Below, in pieces: positions 8,706-17,470 of a stretch of DNA of 64,000 nucleotides. The translations under genes were made by a program, and so were the position numbers. The DNA is taken from the NCBI RefSeq assembly GCF_018069625.1, contig NZ_CP072941.1, positions 3,224,001 through 3,288,000 on the forward strand. Direction: 5' to 3'. How positions within the stretch are numbered: the stretch's first letter is position 1; every line of letters starts with the position of its first letter. The notes beneath the pieces were generated by a model that was given only the letters and a program-made list of their open reading frames with translations, did not search any database and had not been told where the DNA came from. Source of the stretch: Streptomyces yatensis (GTDB taxonomy: Bacteria; Actinomycetota; Actinomycetes; Streptomycetales; Streptomycetaceae).

Positions 8706-8733
8706 GGGCCGCCTCCTGAGCACAGGACGGCCC
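8706..8733. terminator. Hairpin between the convergent tetR and ydbC-like genes
   Basis: GGGCCG...CGGCCC with an inner CTCCTG/CAGGA(C)-type extension and a 2-base bulge. It sits just after the tetR stop, facing the convergent gene. No T tract is seen. Confidence 0.4.
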
Positions 8734-8777
8734 CATGAGCGCAGGGCTGCTCCTAACGGACCCTCCCTCGAGCGGCA

Positions 8778-9386
8778 TCACACCACCGTCCAGGCTGACT
8801 CCACCCGTACGACATCCCCGGCGATCGCCGCCACATCCGCTTCCGTCTGCGCGCGCAGGCCGAGCCGCTCGACCCGCTCCACCCGGTACTTCCCGTGCTC
8901 CGCCGCCGAATCCCACATCGACAGCACCAGGAACTCGTTCCCCGGCGCCTCGCCGAAGACCCCGCGCAGCATCCCGGGCGACCCGGCCATGGCCGGATTC
9001 CACACCTTCTCCTGCACCAGCGTGAAGTGATCCACCCGGTCGGGGCGCACCCGGCAGTGCGCGACGCGCACCACGTCCGCGTCGGAGAACCGCGGCTCGA
9101 AGCCGACCTTCACATCGAATCGGTGCTCGAACAGCCGGACTTGCATGTCTCGGTACGTGCCCGACTGCGCGGCCGCCAGCCGGTCGTGCGAACGCGCCAT
9201 GAAGGAGTCGTAGAACGCCCGGCTCTCCCAGAACGCGAAGACATGCGCCACATCCGGACGCCCCCGGCTCCAGCCACCGCCCTGCCCCCGGAATCCCGGT
9301 TCGCCGGGCAACCCCGCCCACTTCCGCTGCCCCCGCTCGAAACCCGGGCGGTCCACCACGGTGCAGCGAATCCACTTGACCAGCAC
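8778..9386 (-). CDS. YdbC-like protein (DUF4937-type)
   Basis: 202 aa. It begins MLVKWIRCTVVDRPGFERGQ and contains HVFAFWESRAFYDSFM in the first half and EFLVLSMWDSAAEHGKY in the second. This is the pattern of a duplicated dimeric alpha/beta-barrel (ABM-like) protein annotated as YdbC/DUF4937. The length and the two FW/MW-S-ES/AEH motifs support this. No catalytic residues can be assigned and the function is unknown. It converges on tetR and is 156 bp from the nrdJ terminator side. Confidence 0.75.
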   Translation of the reverse strand: MLVKWIRCTVVDRPGFERGQRKWAGLPGEPGFRGQGGGWSRGRPDVAHVFAFWESRAFYDSFMARSHDRLAAAQSGTYRDMQVRLFEHRFDVKVGFEPRFSDADVVRVAHCRVRPDRVDHFTLVQEKVWNPAMAGSPGMLRGVFGEAPGNEFLVLSMWDSAAEHGKYRVERVERLGLRAQTEADVAAIAGDVVRVESAWTVV

Positions 9387-9480
9387 CGCGCCATCCTACG
9401 GCCGTGCGGTGGCCCCCATCACATACCGGAGAGTCCGCCCCCGGTTCGGCATCGCACCATACGAGGCCCGGAGACGACGG

Positions 9481-9516
9481 CGGCGGGGCGCGAGCCCGAA
9501 GGCCCGCGCCCCGCCG
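9481..9516 (-). terminator. nrdJ terminator hairpin with TTCG loop
   Basis: CGGCGGGGCGCG pairs with CGCGCCCCGCCG. Read on the minus strand the stem extends through GGCC to a TTCG tetraloop with one G-T wobble. It lies 27 bp after the nrdJ stop. Confidence 0.7.
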
Positions 9517-9542
9517 CGGATGTCATCCGTAAGGAGCTGCGA

Positions 9543-12404
9543 TCAGCTGCAGCCGCTCGTCGAACCGCAGCCCTCGCACAGGTAGCAGCTGCCCGCGCGG
9601 CGCATCTTGGTGCCGCAGGAGAAGCAGAGCGGCGCGTCCGCGTTCATCCCCAGCTGGATCTCGACCAGTTCGGTCGAGCTGTGGGCCTCCCTCGCCGGCT
9701 CGGACGTGGTCCGCGGCTGGGACGTGCTGCTCTTCGGGGCCTCCACATGGCGTGGCGCCGACTGGGCCAGGCCCTCGACGTCCATCTCGTCGTCGCTGGG
9801 CTCGTAGGACCCCGTCTCCAGGTGCCGCTGACGCTCCTCGGCGGAGTGGATGCCGAGCGCCGAGCGGGTCTCGAAGGGCAGGAAGTCCAGCGCCAGCCGA
9901 CGGAAGATGTAGTCGACGATCGACTGCGCCATCCGCAGGTCCGGGTCGTCCGTCATACCGGCCGGCTCGAAGCGCATGTTGGTGAACTTCGAGACGTAGG
10001 TCTCCAGCGGCACGCCATACTGCAGACCGACCGACACGGCGATCGAGAAGGCGTCCATCATGCCCGCCAGGGTCGAGCCCTGCTTGGACATCTTCAGGAA
10101 GACCTCACCGAGACCGTCGTCCGGGTACGAATTGGCGGTCATGTAGCCCTCGGCGCCGCCCACCGTGAAGGAGGTTGTGATGCCGGGACGGCCCTTGGGG
10201 AGCCGCTTGCGGACCGGGCGGTACTCGACGACCTTCTCGACCTCGGGCTCGACCTGGGCCTTCTCCTCCTTCTTCTTGGCGGAGAGCGGCTGGCCGACCT
10301 TGCAGTTGTCGCGGTAGATCGCCAGGGCCTTGATGCCGAGCTTCCAGCCCTCGAAGTAGATCTCCTCGATCTCCTCGACGGTGGCCGACTCCGGCATGTT
10401 GACCGTCTTGGAGATCGCGCCGGACAGGAACGGCTGGGCGGCCGCCATCATCCGCACATGGCCCATCGGCGAGATGGAGCGCTCGCCCATCGCGCAGTCG
10501 AAGACCTCGTAGTGCTCGGGCTTGAGCCCCGGCGCGTCGATGACGTTGCCGTGGTCGGCGATGTGGGCGACGATCGCCTCGACCTGCTCCTCCTGGTAGC
10601 CGAGCCGCTTGAGCGCCTTGGGGACCGTGTTGTTCACGATCTGCATGGAGCCGCCGCCGACCAGCTTCTTGAACTTGACCAGGGCCAGGTCCGGTTCGAC
10701 GCCCGTGGTGTCGCAGTCCATCATCAGGCCGATGGTGCCGGTCGGCGCGAGCACCGACGCCTGGGCGTTGCGGAAGCCGCTCTTCTCGCCGAGGCGCAGC
10801 ACGTCCTGCCATGCCTCGGTGGCCGCGGCCCAGACCGGGGTGTCCAGGTCGTCCATGCGCTGGGCGATGGCGTTGGCGTCCGAGTGCTGCTTCATGACGC
10901 GCTTGTGGGCGTCCGCGTTACGGGCGTAGCCGTCGTACGGGCCGACCACGGCGGCGAGCTCGGCGGAGCGCTTGTACGAGGTGCCGGTCATCAGGGACGT
11001 GATGGCTCCGGCCAGGGCCCGGCCGCCGTCGCTGTCGTAGGCGTGGCCGGTGGCCATCAGCAGGGCGCCGAGGTTGGCGTAGCCGATGCCCAGCTGGCGG
11101 AAGGCGCGGGTGGTCTCGCCGATCTTCTCGGTCGGGAAGTCCGCGAAGCAGATGGAGATGTCCATCGCGGTGATGACCAGCTCGACGACCTTGGCGAAGC
11201 GCTCGGCGTCGAAGCGCTGGTTGCCCGCGTCGTCGTCCTGGAGGAACTTCATCAGGTTGAGCGAGGCAAGGTTGCACGAGGAGTTGTCCAGGTGCATGTA
11301 CTCGCTGCACGGGTTGGAGGCGGTGATCCGGCCCGATTCCGGCGAGGTGTGCCAGTGGTTGATGGTGTCGTCGTACTGGATGCCCGGGTCGGCGCAGGCC
11401 CAGGCAGCCTCGGCCATCTTGCGGAAGAGGGACTTGGCGTCGACCTCTTCGATGGGCTCACCGGTCAGCCGGCTGCGCAGCCCGAACGAGGAGCCGGACT
11501 CCACCGCCTTCATGAACGTGTCGTTCACGCGGACGGAGTTGTTGGCGTTCTGGTACTGGACGGACGTGATGTCGTCCCCGCCCAGGTCCATGTCGAAGCC
11601 CGCGTCGCGCAGGGCGCGGATCTTCTCCTCCTCCTTGACCTTGGTCTCGATGAACGCCTCGACATCCGGGTGATCGACGTCGAGCACGACCATCTTGGCG
11701 GCCCGGCGGGTGGCGCCGCCCGACTTGATCGTTCCGGCGGAGGCGTCGGCTCCGCGCATGAAGGAGACGGGGCCGGAGGCGTTGCCGCCCGAGGAGAGGA
11801 GCTCCTTGGAGGAGCGGATGCGGGAGAGGTTCAGGCCGGCTCCGGAGCCGCCCTTGAAGATCATCCCCTCTTCCTTGTACCAGTCCAGAATCGACTCCAT
11901 GGAGTCGTCCACGGAGAGGATGAAGCAGGCGCTGACCTGCTGCGGCTGCTTGGTGCCGACGTTGAACCAGACAGGCGAGTTGAAGCTGAAGACCTGGTGC
12001 AGCAGCGCGTAGGTGAGCTCGTGGTCGAAGATCTCGGCGTCCGCGGGCGAGGCGAAGTAGCCGTTGTCCTCACCGGACTTGCGGTAGGTGCGCACCACGC
12101 GGTCGATGAGCTGCTTGAGGCTCGCCTCCCGCTCCGGGGAACCCACCGCACCACGGAAGTACTTGCTCGTGACGATGTTGACCGCGTTCACCGACCAGAA
12201 GTCGGGGAACTCCACGCCGCGCTGCTCGAAGTTGACCGAACCGTCGCGCCAGTTGGTCATGACGACGTCACGACGCTCCCAGACCACCTCGTCGTACGGA
12301 TGCACGCCGGGGGTGGTGTGGATGCGCTCGATGCGCAGACCCTTGTTCGCCTTGCTTCCCTTGGAGCGGGAGCCTCGTGCCGGGCCGCTCGTCGTCTCTG
12401 TCAT
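9543..12404 (-). CDS. nrdJ: Adenosylcobalamin-dependent (class II) ribonucleotide reductase
   Basis: 953 aa from ATG at 12404 (MTETTSGPARGS), with GGGAGG four bases upstream; the frame to 12476 overruns this. It reduces ribonucleotides to deoxyribonucleotides using a coenzyme-B12-generated thiyl radical and needs no oxygen. Visible features are NPCSEYMHLDNSSCNLASLN, containing the active-site cysteine, GGSGAGLNLSRIR, and APTGTIGLMMDCDTTG. The tail is Cys-rich (CFSCGTKM, CYLCEGCGSTSGCS), carrying the redox pair and probably zinc. A low-complexity Lys/Glu linker lies around residue 710. The gene follows nrdR on the same strand, an arrangement known in Streptomyces as nrdRJ, repressed by NrdR. 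No B12 riboswitch was seen in front of it. Confidence 0.97.
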   Translation of the reverse strand: MTETTSGPARGSRSKGSKANKGLRIERIHTTPGVHPYDEVVWERRDVVMTNWRDGSVNFEQRGVEFPDFWSVNAVNIVTSKYFRGAVGSPEREASLKQLIDRVVRTYRKSGEDNGYFASPADAEIFDHELTYALLHQVFSFNSPVWFNVGTKQPQQVSACFILSVDDSMESILDWYKEEGMIFKGGSGAGLNLSRIRSSKELLSSGGNASGPVSFMRGADASAGTIKSGGATRRAAKMVVLDVDHPDVEAFIETKVKEEEKIRALRDAGFDMDLGGDDITSVQYQNANNSVRVNDTFMKAVESGSSFGLRSRLTGEPIEEVDAKSLFRKMAEAAWACADPGIQYDDTINHWHTSPESGRITASNPCSEYMHLDNSSCNLASLNLMKFLQDDDAGNQRFDAERFAKVVELVITAMDISICFADFPTEKIGETTRAFRQLGIGYANLGALLMATGHAYDSDGGRALAGAITSLMTGTSYKRSAELAAVVGPYDGYARNADAHKRVMKQHSDANAIAQRMDDLDTPVWAAATEAWQDVLRLGEKSGFRNAQASVLAPTGTIGLMMDCDTTGVEPDLALVKFKKLVGGGSMQIVNNTVPKALKRLGYQEEQVEAIVAHIADHGNVIDAPGLKPEHYEVFDCAMGERSISPMGHVRMMAAAQPFLSGAISKTVNMPESATVEEIEEIYFEGWKLGIKALAIYRDNCKVGQPLSAKKKEEKAQVEPEVEKVVEYRPVRKRLPKGRPGITTSFTVGGAEGYMTANSYPDDGLGEVFLKMSKQGSTLAGMMDAFSIAVSVGLQYGVPLETYVSKFTNMRFEPAGMTDDPDLRMAQSIVDYIFRRLALDFLPFETRSALGIHSAEERQRHLETGSYEPSDDEMDVEGLAQSAPRHVEAPKSSTSQPRTTSEPAREAHSSTELVEIQLGMNADAPLCFSCGTKMRRAGSCYLCEGCGSTSGCS

Positions 12405-12518
12405 TCCGCCTCCCTGGTACGGGCGAAAACGCCCTGATGTGCCTATTTCTTCCCCAGGCACGTATCTGTCTTTCACCCGGATGCGGCAAGCGCCCCGGGT
12501 AGGTGTGTGGGTCGCCGG

Positions 12519-13040
12519 TCAGTCGGCGGCGACGGCCGGCGCGGGGGCCTCCGCGGCCCCTTCGGCGCCGGACCCGCGGTCGTGCGCGGGAGGCCGTTGC
12601 TGGTCACGCAGCTCCGCCACGGCCGCCTCGAAGTCCTCGAGGGAGTCGAAGGCGCGGTAGACGGAGGCGAAGCGGAGGTAGGCGACGAGGTCGAGCTTCT
12701 GGAGCGGGCCGAGTATGGCGAGCCCGACGTCATGGGTGGACAGCTCGGCGCTGCCGGTGGCCCGGACCGCCTCCTCCACCTGCTGACCGAGCTTGGCGAG
12801 GGCGTCCTCGGTGACCGGACGACCCTGGCACGCCTTGCGCACCCCGGAGATGACCTTGTCGCGACTGAAGGGCTCGGTGACCCCGCTGCGCTTGATCACC
12901 ATCAGTGACGCGGTCTCCACGGTCGTGAAGCGACGCGAGCAGTCGGGGCACTGGCGGCGCCTGCGGATCGAGCAGCCGTCGTCGGTGGTGCGGCTGTCGA
13001 CGACACGGCTGTCGGGGTGCCTGCAGAAGGGGCAGTGCAT
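12519..13040 (-). CDS. nrdR: Transcriptional repressor NrdR
   Basis: 173 aa from ATG at 13040 ([17 protein letters not shown]); upstream frame to 13196 is rejected because all NrdR proteins start at the zinc ribbon. The zinc ribbon is CPFC...CPDC (residues 3-34), followed by RRFTTVE and the ATP-cone domain ([17 protein letters not shown] onward), which senses dATP/ATP. The C-terminal ~25 residues are Ala/Pro-rich. It represses ribonucleotide reductase genes when dATP is high. It is 114 bp upstream of nrdJ in the same direction, and two NrdR-box-like sites lie in front of it. Confidence 0.96.
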   Translation of the reverse strand: MHCPFCRHPDSRVVDSRTTDDGCSIRRRRQCPDCSRRFTTVETASLMVIKRSGVTEPFSRDKVISGVRKACQGRPVTEDALAKLGQQVEEAVRATGSAELSTHDVGLAILGPLQKLDLVAYLRFASVYRAFDSLEDFEAAVAELRDQQRPPAHDRGSGAEGAAEAPAPAVAAD

Positions 13041-13172
13041 GACTCCGAACCCTCCCTCACCCTCAAGAACGGCGCATGCCTGAACATGCCTGACTAGCCC
13101 CGACCGGGCCGGGAGGCCCGCCGGAACGGCCACAAGCATAGGCGAAAACCTTGGCAGCGAATCCACCAGGGA

Positions 13173-13188
13173 CCACAACTTGTGGGTG
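13173..13188. promoter_or_regulatory. Candidate NrdR box 1
   Basis: CCACAACTTGTGGGTG fits the NrdR consensus acaCwAtATaTwGtgt at C4, W5, A6, T9, T11 and G13. It contains the near-palindrome CCACAA-C-TTGTGG. Its centre is 32 bp from box 2, about three helical turns, the spacing known for NrdR box pairs. Confidence 0.65.
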
Positions 13189-13204
13189 GCTTGCATCCAT
13201 CAAA

Positions 13205-13220
13205 CCACTAGATCTGGTGG
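13205..13220. promoter_or_regulatory. Candidate NrdR box 2
   Basis: CCACTAGATCTGGTGG matches the 16-bp NrdR consensus at the core CtA-AT-T-G positions and is a near-perfect palindrome. It lies 165 bp upstream of the nrdR start codon. Confidence 0.75.
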
Positions 13221-13405
13221 CTGGCACTCAACCGAGCCGGATGGCGTGTCACGGCTGGGGAGCAGGCACGAGACTACGCGAGTCCCACGCGTCCCGGATT
13301 CGCGGGGGTCGGGATGCAAGACTGGGGCCGCCCCCACGGCGACCGGATCAAACGGTCCATACACCTAACCCTGTGATCACGTCAGCCCATCTGCGAAATT
13401 TCACT

Positions 13406-13419
13406 CGAACGTGTGTTTG
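13406..13419. promoter_or_regulatory. LexA-binding SOS box upstream of lexA
   Basis: CGAACGTGTGTTTG fits the Gram-positive/actinobacterial SOS box CGAACRNRYGTTYG at every position. It sits 64 bp upstream of the lexA GTG start, indicating autoregulation. Confidence 0.85.
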
Positions 13420-13482
13420 GCGCAACCTTTCGAAAGCAACTACCGTTGTCCAACTAGGGAGAACATCTCGAGAGGGGCCGTC

Positions 13483-14286
13483 GTGACCACCACCGCAGAG
13501 AGCGCCACCGTTACCGCCCAGGAGCGCTCCCAGAGCCGACTCGAACAGACACACGCGATGAACCAGACCCACCCGATGAACGACGACGCCACGAACCCGG
13601 AAGGACAGAAGCCCACGCGCTCGCTACCAGGGCGACCTCCAGGCATCCGGGCGGACAGCTCAGGGCTGACCGACCGGCAGCGGCGCGTCATCGAGGTCAT
13701 TCGCGACTCTGTGCAGCGGCGTGGCTACCCGCCGTCCATGCGGGAGATCGGCCAGGCGGTGGGCCTCTCCAGCACCTCGTCCGTCGCCCATCAGCTGATG
13801 GCTCTGGAGCGGAAGGGCTTTCTGCGACGCGACCCCCACCGGCCCCGGGCCTACGAGGTCCGCGGCTCCGACCAGCCCAGCGCCCAGCCCACGGACACCG
13901 CCGGCAAGCCCGCCGCCTCCTATGTGCCGCTGGTCGGCCGGATCGCGGCCGGTGGGCCGATCCTCGCCGAGGAGTCGGTCGAGGATGTTTTCCCGCTCCC
14001 CCGGCAGCTGGTCGGCGACGGTGAGCTCTTCGTGCTGAAGGTGGTCGGCGACTCCATGATCGAGGCCGCCATCTGCGACGGGGACTGGGTGACGGTGCGC
14101 CGTCAGCCCGTCGCCGAGAACGGTGACATCGTCGCCGCGATGCTCGACGGCGAGGCCACGGTGAAGCGCTTCAAGCGTGAGGACGGCCATGTGTGGCTGC
14201 TCCCGCACAACGCGGCCTACCAGCCGATTCCCGGCGACGAGGCCACCATCCTGGGCAAGGTGGTCGCGGTGCTGCGGCGCGTCTGA
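13483..14286 (+). CDS. lexA: LexA SOS repressor
   Basis: 267 aa from GTG at 13483 ([17 protein letters not shown]), preceded by GAGAGGGG. This start matches the N-terminus I know from other Streptomyces LexA proteins; the frame up to 13411 would cover the SOS box. The N-terminal extension (residues 1-60) is followed by the winged HTH ([14 protein letters not shown]... [17 protein letters not shown]). The self-cleavage site is in GRIAAGGPI (Ala-Gly bond). Catalytic Ser is in GDSMIEA and Lys in ATVKRFKRE. It represses DNA-damage genes and cleaves itself on RecA filaments. Confidence 0.97.
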   Translation: MTTTAESATVTAQERSQSRLEQTHAMNQTHPMNDDATNPEGQKPTRSLPGRPPGIRADSSGLTDRQRRVIEVIRDSVQRRGYPPSMREIGQAVGLSSTSSVAHQLMALERKGFLRRDPHRPRAYEVRGSDQPSAQPTDTAGKPAASYVPLVGRIAAGGPILAEESVEDVFPLPRQLVGDGELFVLKVVGDSMIEAAICDGDWVTVRRQPVAENGDIVAAMLDGEATVKRFKREDGHVWLLPHNAAYQPIPGDEATILGKVVAVLRRV

Positions 14287-14327
14287 GCGCACCGGATCGA
14301 GGCGCGCCCTGAGCGTGCCCCACGACC

Positions 14328-14361
14328 GGGCCCCGGGACCACTGCGCCGGTTCCGGGGCCC
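14328..14361. terminator. Terminator between lexA and the dinG-like gene
   Basis: GGGCCCCGGGACC pairs with GGTTCCGGGGCCC over 13 bp (one G-T wobble) with an 8-base loop, between two convergent genes. Confidence 0.75.
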
Positions 14362-14456
14362 TGCTGTATGTGGCCGGCATCGGGGCCCCGTCGTATGCGG
14401 TGACCATGGCGGCCTTGGGGCGCGACGCCCCGCCAGGCCGCCCGATCCTTGGCCCG

Positions 14457-16457
14457 CTAGGCCCCCTGGGCCTTGGCCGCCGCATCGATGGCGGCCAGCG
14501 AGCGGCGCACCTGGTTGCGGTCGGTCGTGTACCAGAAATCCGGCATGGACTTGCGGAGGAACGAGCCGTAGCGGGCCCGCTCGACCCGCGGATCCAGGAC
14601 GGCGACAATGCCGCGGTCGTCCGAAGCACGCACGAGCCGGCCAGCGCCCTGGGCCATCAGCAGCGCGGCATGGGTCGCGGCCACGGCCATGAAGCCATTG
14701 CCCCCGGCCTCCTCCACCGCCTTCTGGCGGGCACTCATCAGCGGGTCGTCGGGGCGGGGGAAGGGCACCCGGTCCATCACCACCAACTGACAGCTGGGCC
14801 CCGGCACATCGACGCCCTGCCAGAGGGACAGCGTGCCGAACAGGCAGGTCCTGGCGTCGGCGGCGAAGGCACGGATCAGCTCGCCCAGCGTCTCCTCGCC
14901 CTGGAGGAGGATGGGCGCGTCGAGACGCCCGCGCAGCTCCTCCGCGGCCGCCTGGGCGGCGCGCATGGACGAGAACAGCCCGAGCGTGCGACCGCCCGCG
15001 GCCTCGACCAGCTCGGCGAGCTCATCGAGCATATCGGCGCGGCTGCCCTCACGGCCGGGCTGGGCGAGATGCTTGGCGACGTAGAGGATCCCCTGCTTCG
15101 AGTAGTCGAAGGGTGAGCCGACATCGAGGCCCTGCCAGCGCGGCGCCGTCTCCTCGCCGCCCTCCGGATCCTGCGGGCTCTCGGGGGCGAGACCGAGTGA
15201 GGCCGCCACCCCGTTGAAATCCCCGCCCAGCTTGAGCGTGGCGGAGGTGAGAACGACGGACCGGTCGTCGAACAGCTTCTCGCGCAGCAGCCCCGACACG
15301 GAGAGCGGGGCGACCCGCAGCGAGGCGCCGAAGCGGTCGTGCCGCTCGTACCAGACCACGTCGTATTCGGAGCCCTCGACGATCCGCTCGGCCACCTGGT
15401 GGATGTTCTCCACGGAGCCCAGCGCCTGCTTACGGATCGCGTCCTCGTCCTTGACCGAGGCGTCCCGCGTGGCGCCCAGCGCCGAGATCACCGTGCGGGC
15501 CGCGTCGCGCAGCGCCATCAGCACATAGCCGAGGTCCTCGGGGATCTTCTCGAGACGGCCGGGCAGGGCGAGCTCCATCAGCCGCTCGAAGCCCTCCGAG
15601 GCGGTCTGGAGGGCGTCCGCCGCCTGCTCGTTGACCAGCTTCGCGGCGCGCCGCACGGCCCGGTTGACCTGGCCGGGGGTGAGCTCCCCGCTGGCGACGC
15701 CGGTGACCCGGGAGACCAGCTCATGGGCCTCGTCGACGATCAGCACCTCATGGCTGGGCAGCACCGGGGCGCCCTCGATGGCGTCGATGGCGAGCAGCGC
15801 GTGATTGGTGACGACGACATCGGCGAGCTTGGCCCGCTCACGGGCGGCCTCGGCGAAGCACTCCGCGCCGTAGGCGCATTTGGACGCGCCGAGGCACTCC
15901 CGGGAGGTGACCGACACCTGGGACCAGGCGCGGTCCGAGACACCGGGGCTCAGATTGTCCCGATCGCCCGTCTCGGTCTCGTCCGACCAGTCGCGCAACC
16001 GCAGCAGGTCCTTGCCGAGCTTGCTGGTGGGCGTGGCGGCCTCGAACGGGTCGAAGAGGCCGGCTTCATCGGCGTCCTCCTGCGGAACGCCCTCGTGGAG
16101 CCGGTGCAGACACAGATAGTTGGAGCGGCCCTTGAGCATGGCGAACTCGGGGCGGCGGCGCAGCAGCGGGTGCAGGGCCTCCACGGTGCGGGGCAGGTCT
16201 CGCTCGACGAGCTGCCGCTGCAGGGCGAGGGTCGCCGTGGCGACGACGACGCGCTCGCCGTGCGCGAGGGCGGGCACCAGATAGCCGAGGGACTTCCCGG
16301 TGCCGGTGCCGGCCTGAACCAGCAGGTGGGAGCTGTCGTCGATCGCCTCCGCCACGGCTTGGGCCATGGCGGTCTGACCAGGGCGCTCGGTGCCGCCGAC
16401 GGTGGTGACGGCGGCGTGCAGCAGATCGGCGAGTGGAGGCGAGGACGATTCAGTCAT
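14457..16457 (-). CDS. DinG/XPD-like ATP-dependent 5'-3' DNA helicase
   Basis: 666 aa. Walker A is QAGTGTGKSLGY (~residues 48-59). Four candidate iron-sulphur cysteines follow (YLCLHRL, ECLGASKCAYGAECF), then the DEAH box (IVDEAHELVSR, ~240). The C-lobe carries LFGTLSLWQGVDVPG and QGAGRLVR, typical of XPD/DinG. The family unwinds DNA forks, D-loops and R-loops 5'-3' and needs a 4Fe-4S cluster. It converges on lexA; no SOS box was found in front of it. YoaA/DinG naming is uncertain, hence no symbol. Confidence 0.9.
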   Translation of the reverse strand: MTESSSPPLADLLHAAVTTVGGTERPGQTAMAQAVAEAIDDSSHLLVQAGTGTGKSLGYLVPALAHGERVVVATATLALQRQLVERDLPRTVEALHPLLRRRPEFAMLKGRSNYLCLHRLHEGVPQEDADEAGLFDPFEAATPTSKLGKDLLRLRDWSDETETGDRDNLSPGVSDRAWSQVSVTSRECLGASKCAYGAECFAEAARERAKLADVVVTNHALLAIDAIEGAPVLPSHEVLIVDEAHELVSRVTGVASGELTPGQVNRAVRRAAKLVNEQAADALQTASEGFERLMELALPGRLEKIPEDLGYVLMALRDAARTVISALGATRDASVKDEDAIRKQALGSVENIHQVAERIVEGSEYDVVWYERHDRFGASLRVAPLSVSGLLREKLFDDRSVVLTSATLKLGGDFNGVAASLGLAPESPQDPEGGEETAPRWQGLDVGSPFDYSKQGILYVAKHLAQPGREGSRADMLDELAELVEAAGGRTLGLFSSMRAAQAAAEELRGRLDAPILLQGEETLGELIRAFAADARTCLFGTLSLWQGVDVPGPSCQLVVMDRVPFPRPDDPLMSARQKAVEEAGGNGFMAVAATHAALLMAQGAGRLVRASDDRGIVAVLDPRVERARYGSFLRKSMPDFWYTTDRNQVRRSLAAIDAAAKAQGA

Positions 16458-16694
16458 AGGGCTGCCAGCCTACGGGGCGGCACCGACATCACTCCCGTCG
16501 GTGTGGTCGGTGACGGACGGTTTCGGCAAGCGCGCGGCTCGGGCAATTCCCCGCTTCCTGGGACGGACGCCCCCGCCTTCGTGGGACGGCCGTCCTCGCT
16601 TGATGGGAACCGGGACCGGGCGAGCGGTGTATCAACAGTGAAAGCTCGCATCGAAGCAGGCACATCACCGGGGGGCACGGATGGTCGCGGAGAT

Positions 16695-17393
16695 TCACAG
16701 GACGTGCCGCAGAGCACGGTCGCGCAGCATCAGCGCGGCGCGTTTGCCGGGGAGTTCGACTTCGGCGGAGAAGCGGAATCCGGCGCCGAGGAAGGCGGCG
16801 ACGGAGGGGGTGTTGCGAAGATCCGGTTCGGCCACGACCCGGGTGCAGGACGGACGGTGCTCGAGGACCAGATCGGCGGCCGCGCGGAGCAGGATCGTCC
16901 CCAGGCCACGGCCACGATCGCCGACCCGGCCGATGAGCAGGTGGATACCCGTGTCGTGCGGCCGGGCCGGGTAGTACCGCGCGAGCGGGTCCAGATCGGC
17001 GCGGTACACCTCCCAATAGCTCATCGGGGCGCCGTCCAGGACGCCCAGACAGGGCACGCTGCGGCCGTCGCCGTCGAGCTGGTCCCCGAGGTGGCTCGCG
17101 GTGGTCTCGTCGGGGCCGTCGAGCTCCCAGAAGGCGGCGACGGAGGGGTCGTTCATCCATTGGGCGATGAGTCGCAGATCGCGCCCGATGCGGACCGGGA
17201 CGAGCTGGAAGGTGCCCAGCGGGGTGCTGGTCGGTCGCCATTCGACGATGTGGTCGAGCAGATCCGCCCGGCTGTCGGCCTCCCGTCCGGTGGCGTCCAG
17301 ATCGATGAGTCGTGCGATGTCCTCTTCCTGGCGCAGCCGCATGTCGATGGTGTCGTCGGTGCTGGAGCTCGTACTGGAGTCGGTGTGCGGCAC
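16695..17393 (-). CDS. GNAT family N-acetyltransferase, siderophore-biosynthesis type (IucB/RhbD-like)
   Basis: 232 aa from GTG at 17393 (VPHTDSSTSS), with GGAG nine bases upstream. After a Ser/Thr-rich tail, the domain has DLRLIAQWMNDPSVAAFWEL and SYWEVYRADLDPLARYY, typical of the hydroxylysine/diamine acyltransferases of hydroxamate siderophore pathways. The acetyl-CoA loop is GRVGDRGRGLGTILL. These enzymes acylate an N-hydroxylated amine. It is the last gene of a three-gene operon (aminotransferase, NIS synthetase, acyltransferase), 77 bp after the synthetase. Confidence 0.85.
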   Translation of the reverse strand: MPHTDSSTSSSTDDTIDMRLRQEEDIARLIDLDATGREADSRADLLDHIVEWRPTSTPLGTFQLVPVRIGRDLRLIAQWMNDPSVAAFWELDGPDETTASHLGDQLDGDGRSVPCLGVLDGAPMSYWEVYRADLDPLARYYPARPHDTGIHLLIGRVGDRGRGLGTILLRAAADLVLEHRPSCTRVVAEPDLRNTPSVAAFLGAGFRFSAEVELPGKRAALMLRDRALRHVL

Positions 17394-17470
17394 GGCGACG
17401 CTCTCCTCTCGGGGGTCTCGGCACGTCGTGAGGGACGTGAGGGTGAGGGGCGTGATCGCGGGTCGCGGAG

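Noticed and set aside
8895..12437. 1180-codon open frame on the plus strand opposite nrdJ
   Set aside because: High GC keeps the antisense frame open; composition is Asp/His/Gly/Val-rich without any family motif, and nrdJ on the other strand is unequivocal.
12405..13040. B12 riboswitch before nrdJ
   Set aside because: No B12-box-like sequence or matching fold was seen in the short nrdR-nrdJ gap or upstream of nrdR.
16458..16694. SOS box or gene between the dinG-like gene and the acyltransferase
   Set aside because: No CGAAC-N4-GTTYG match and no credible frame; probably just promoter sequence for the helicase.
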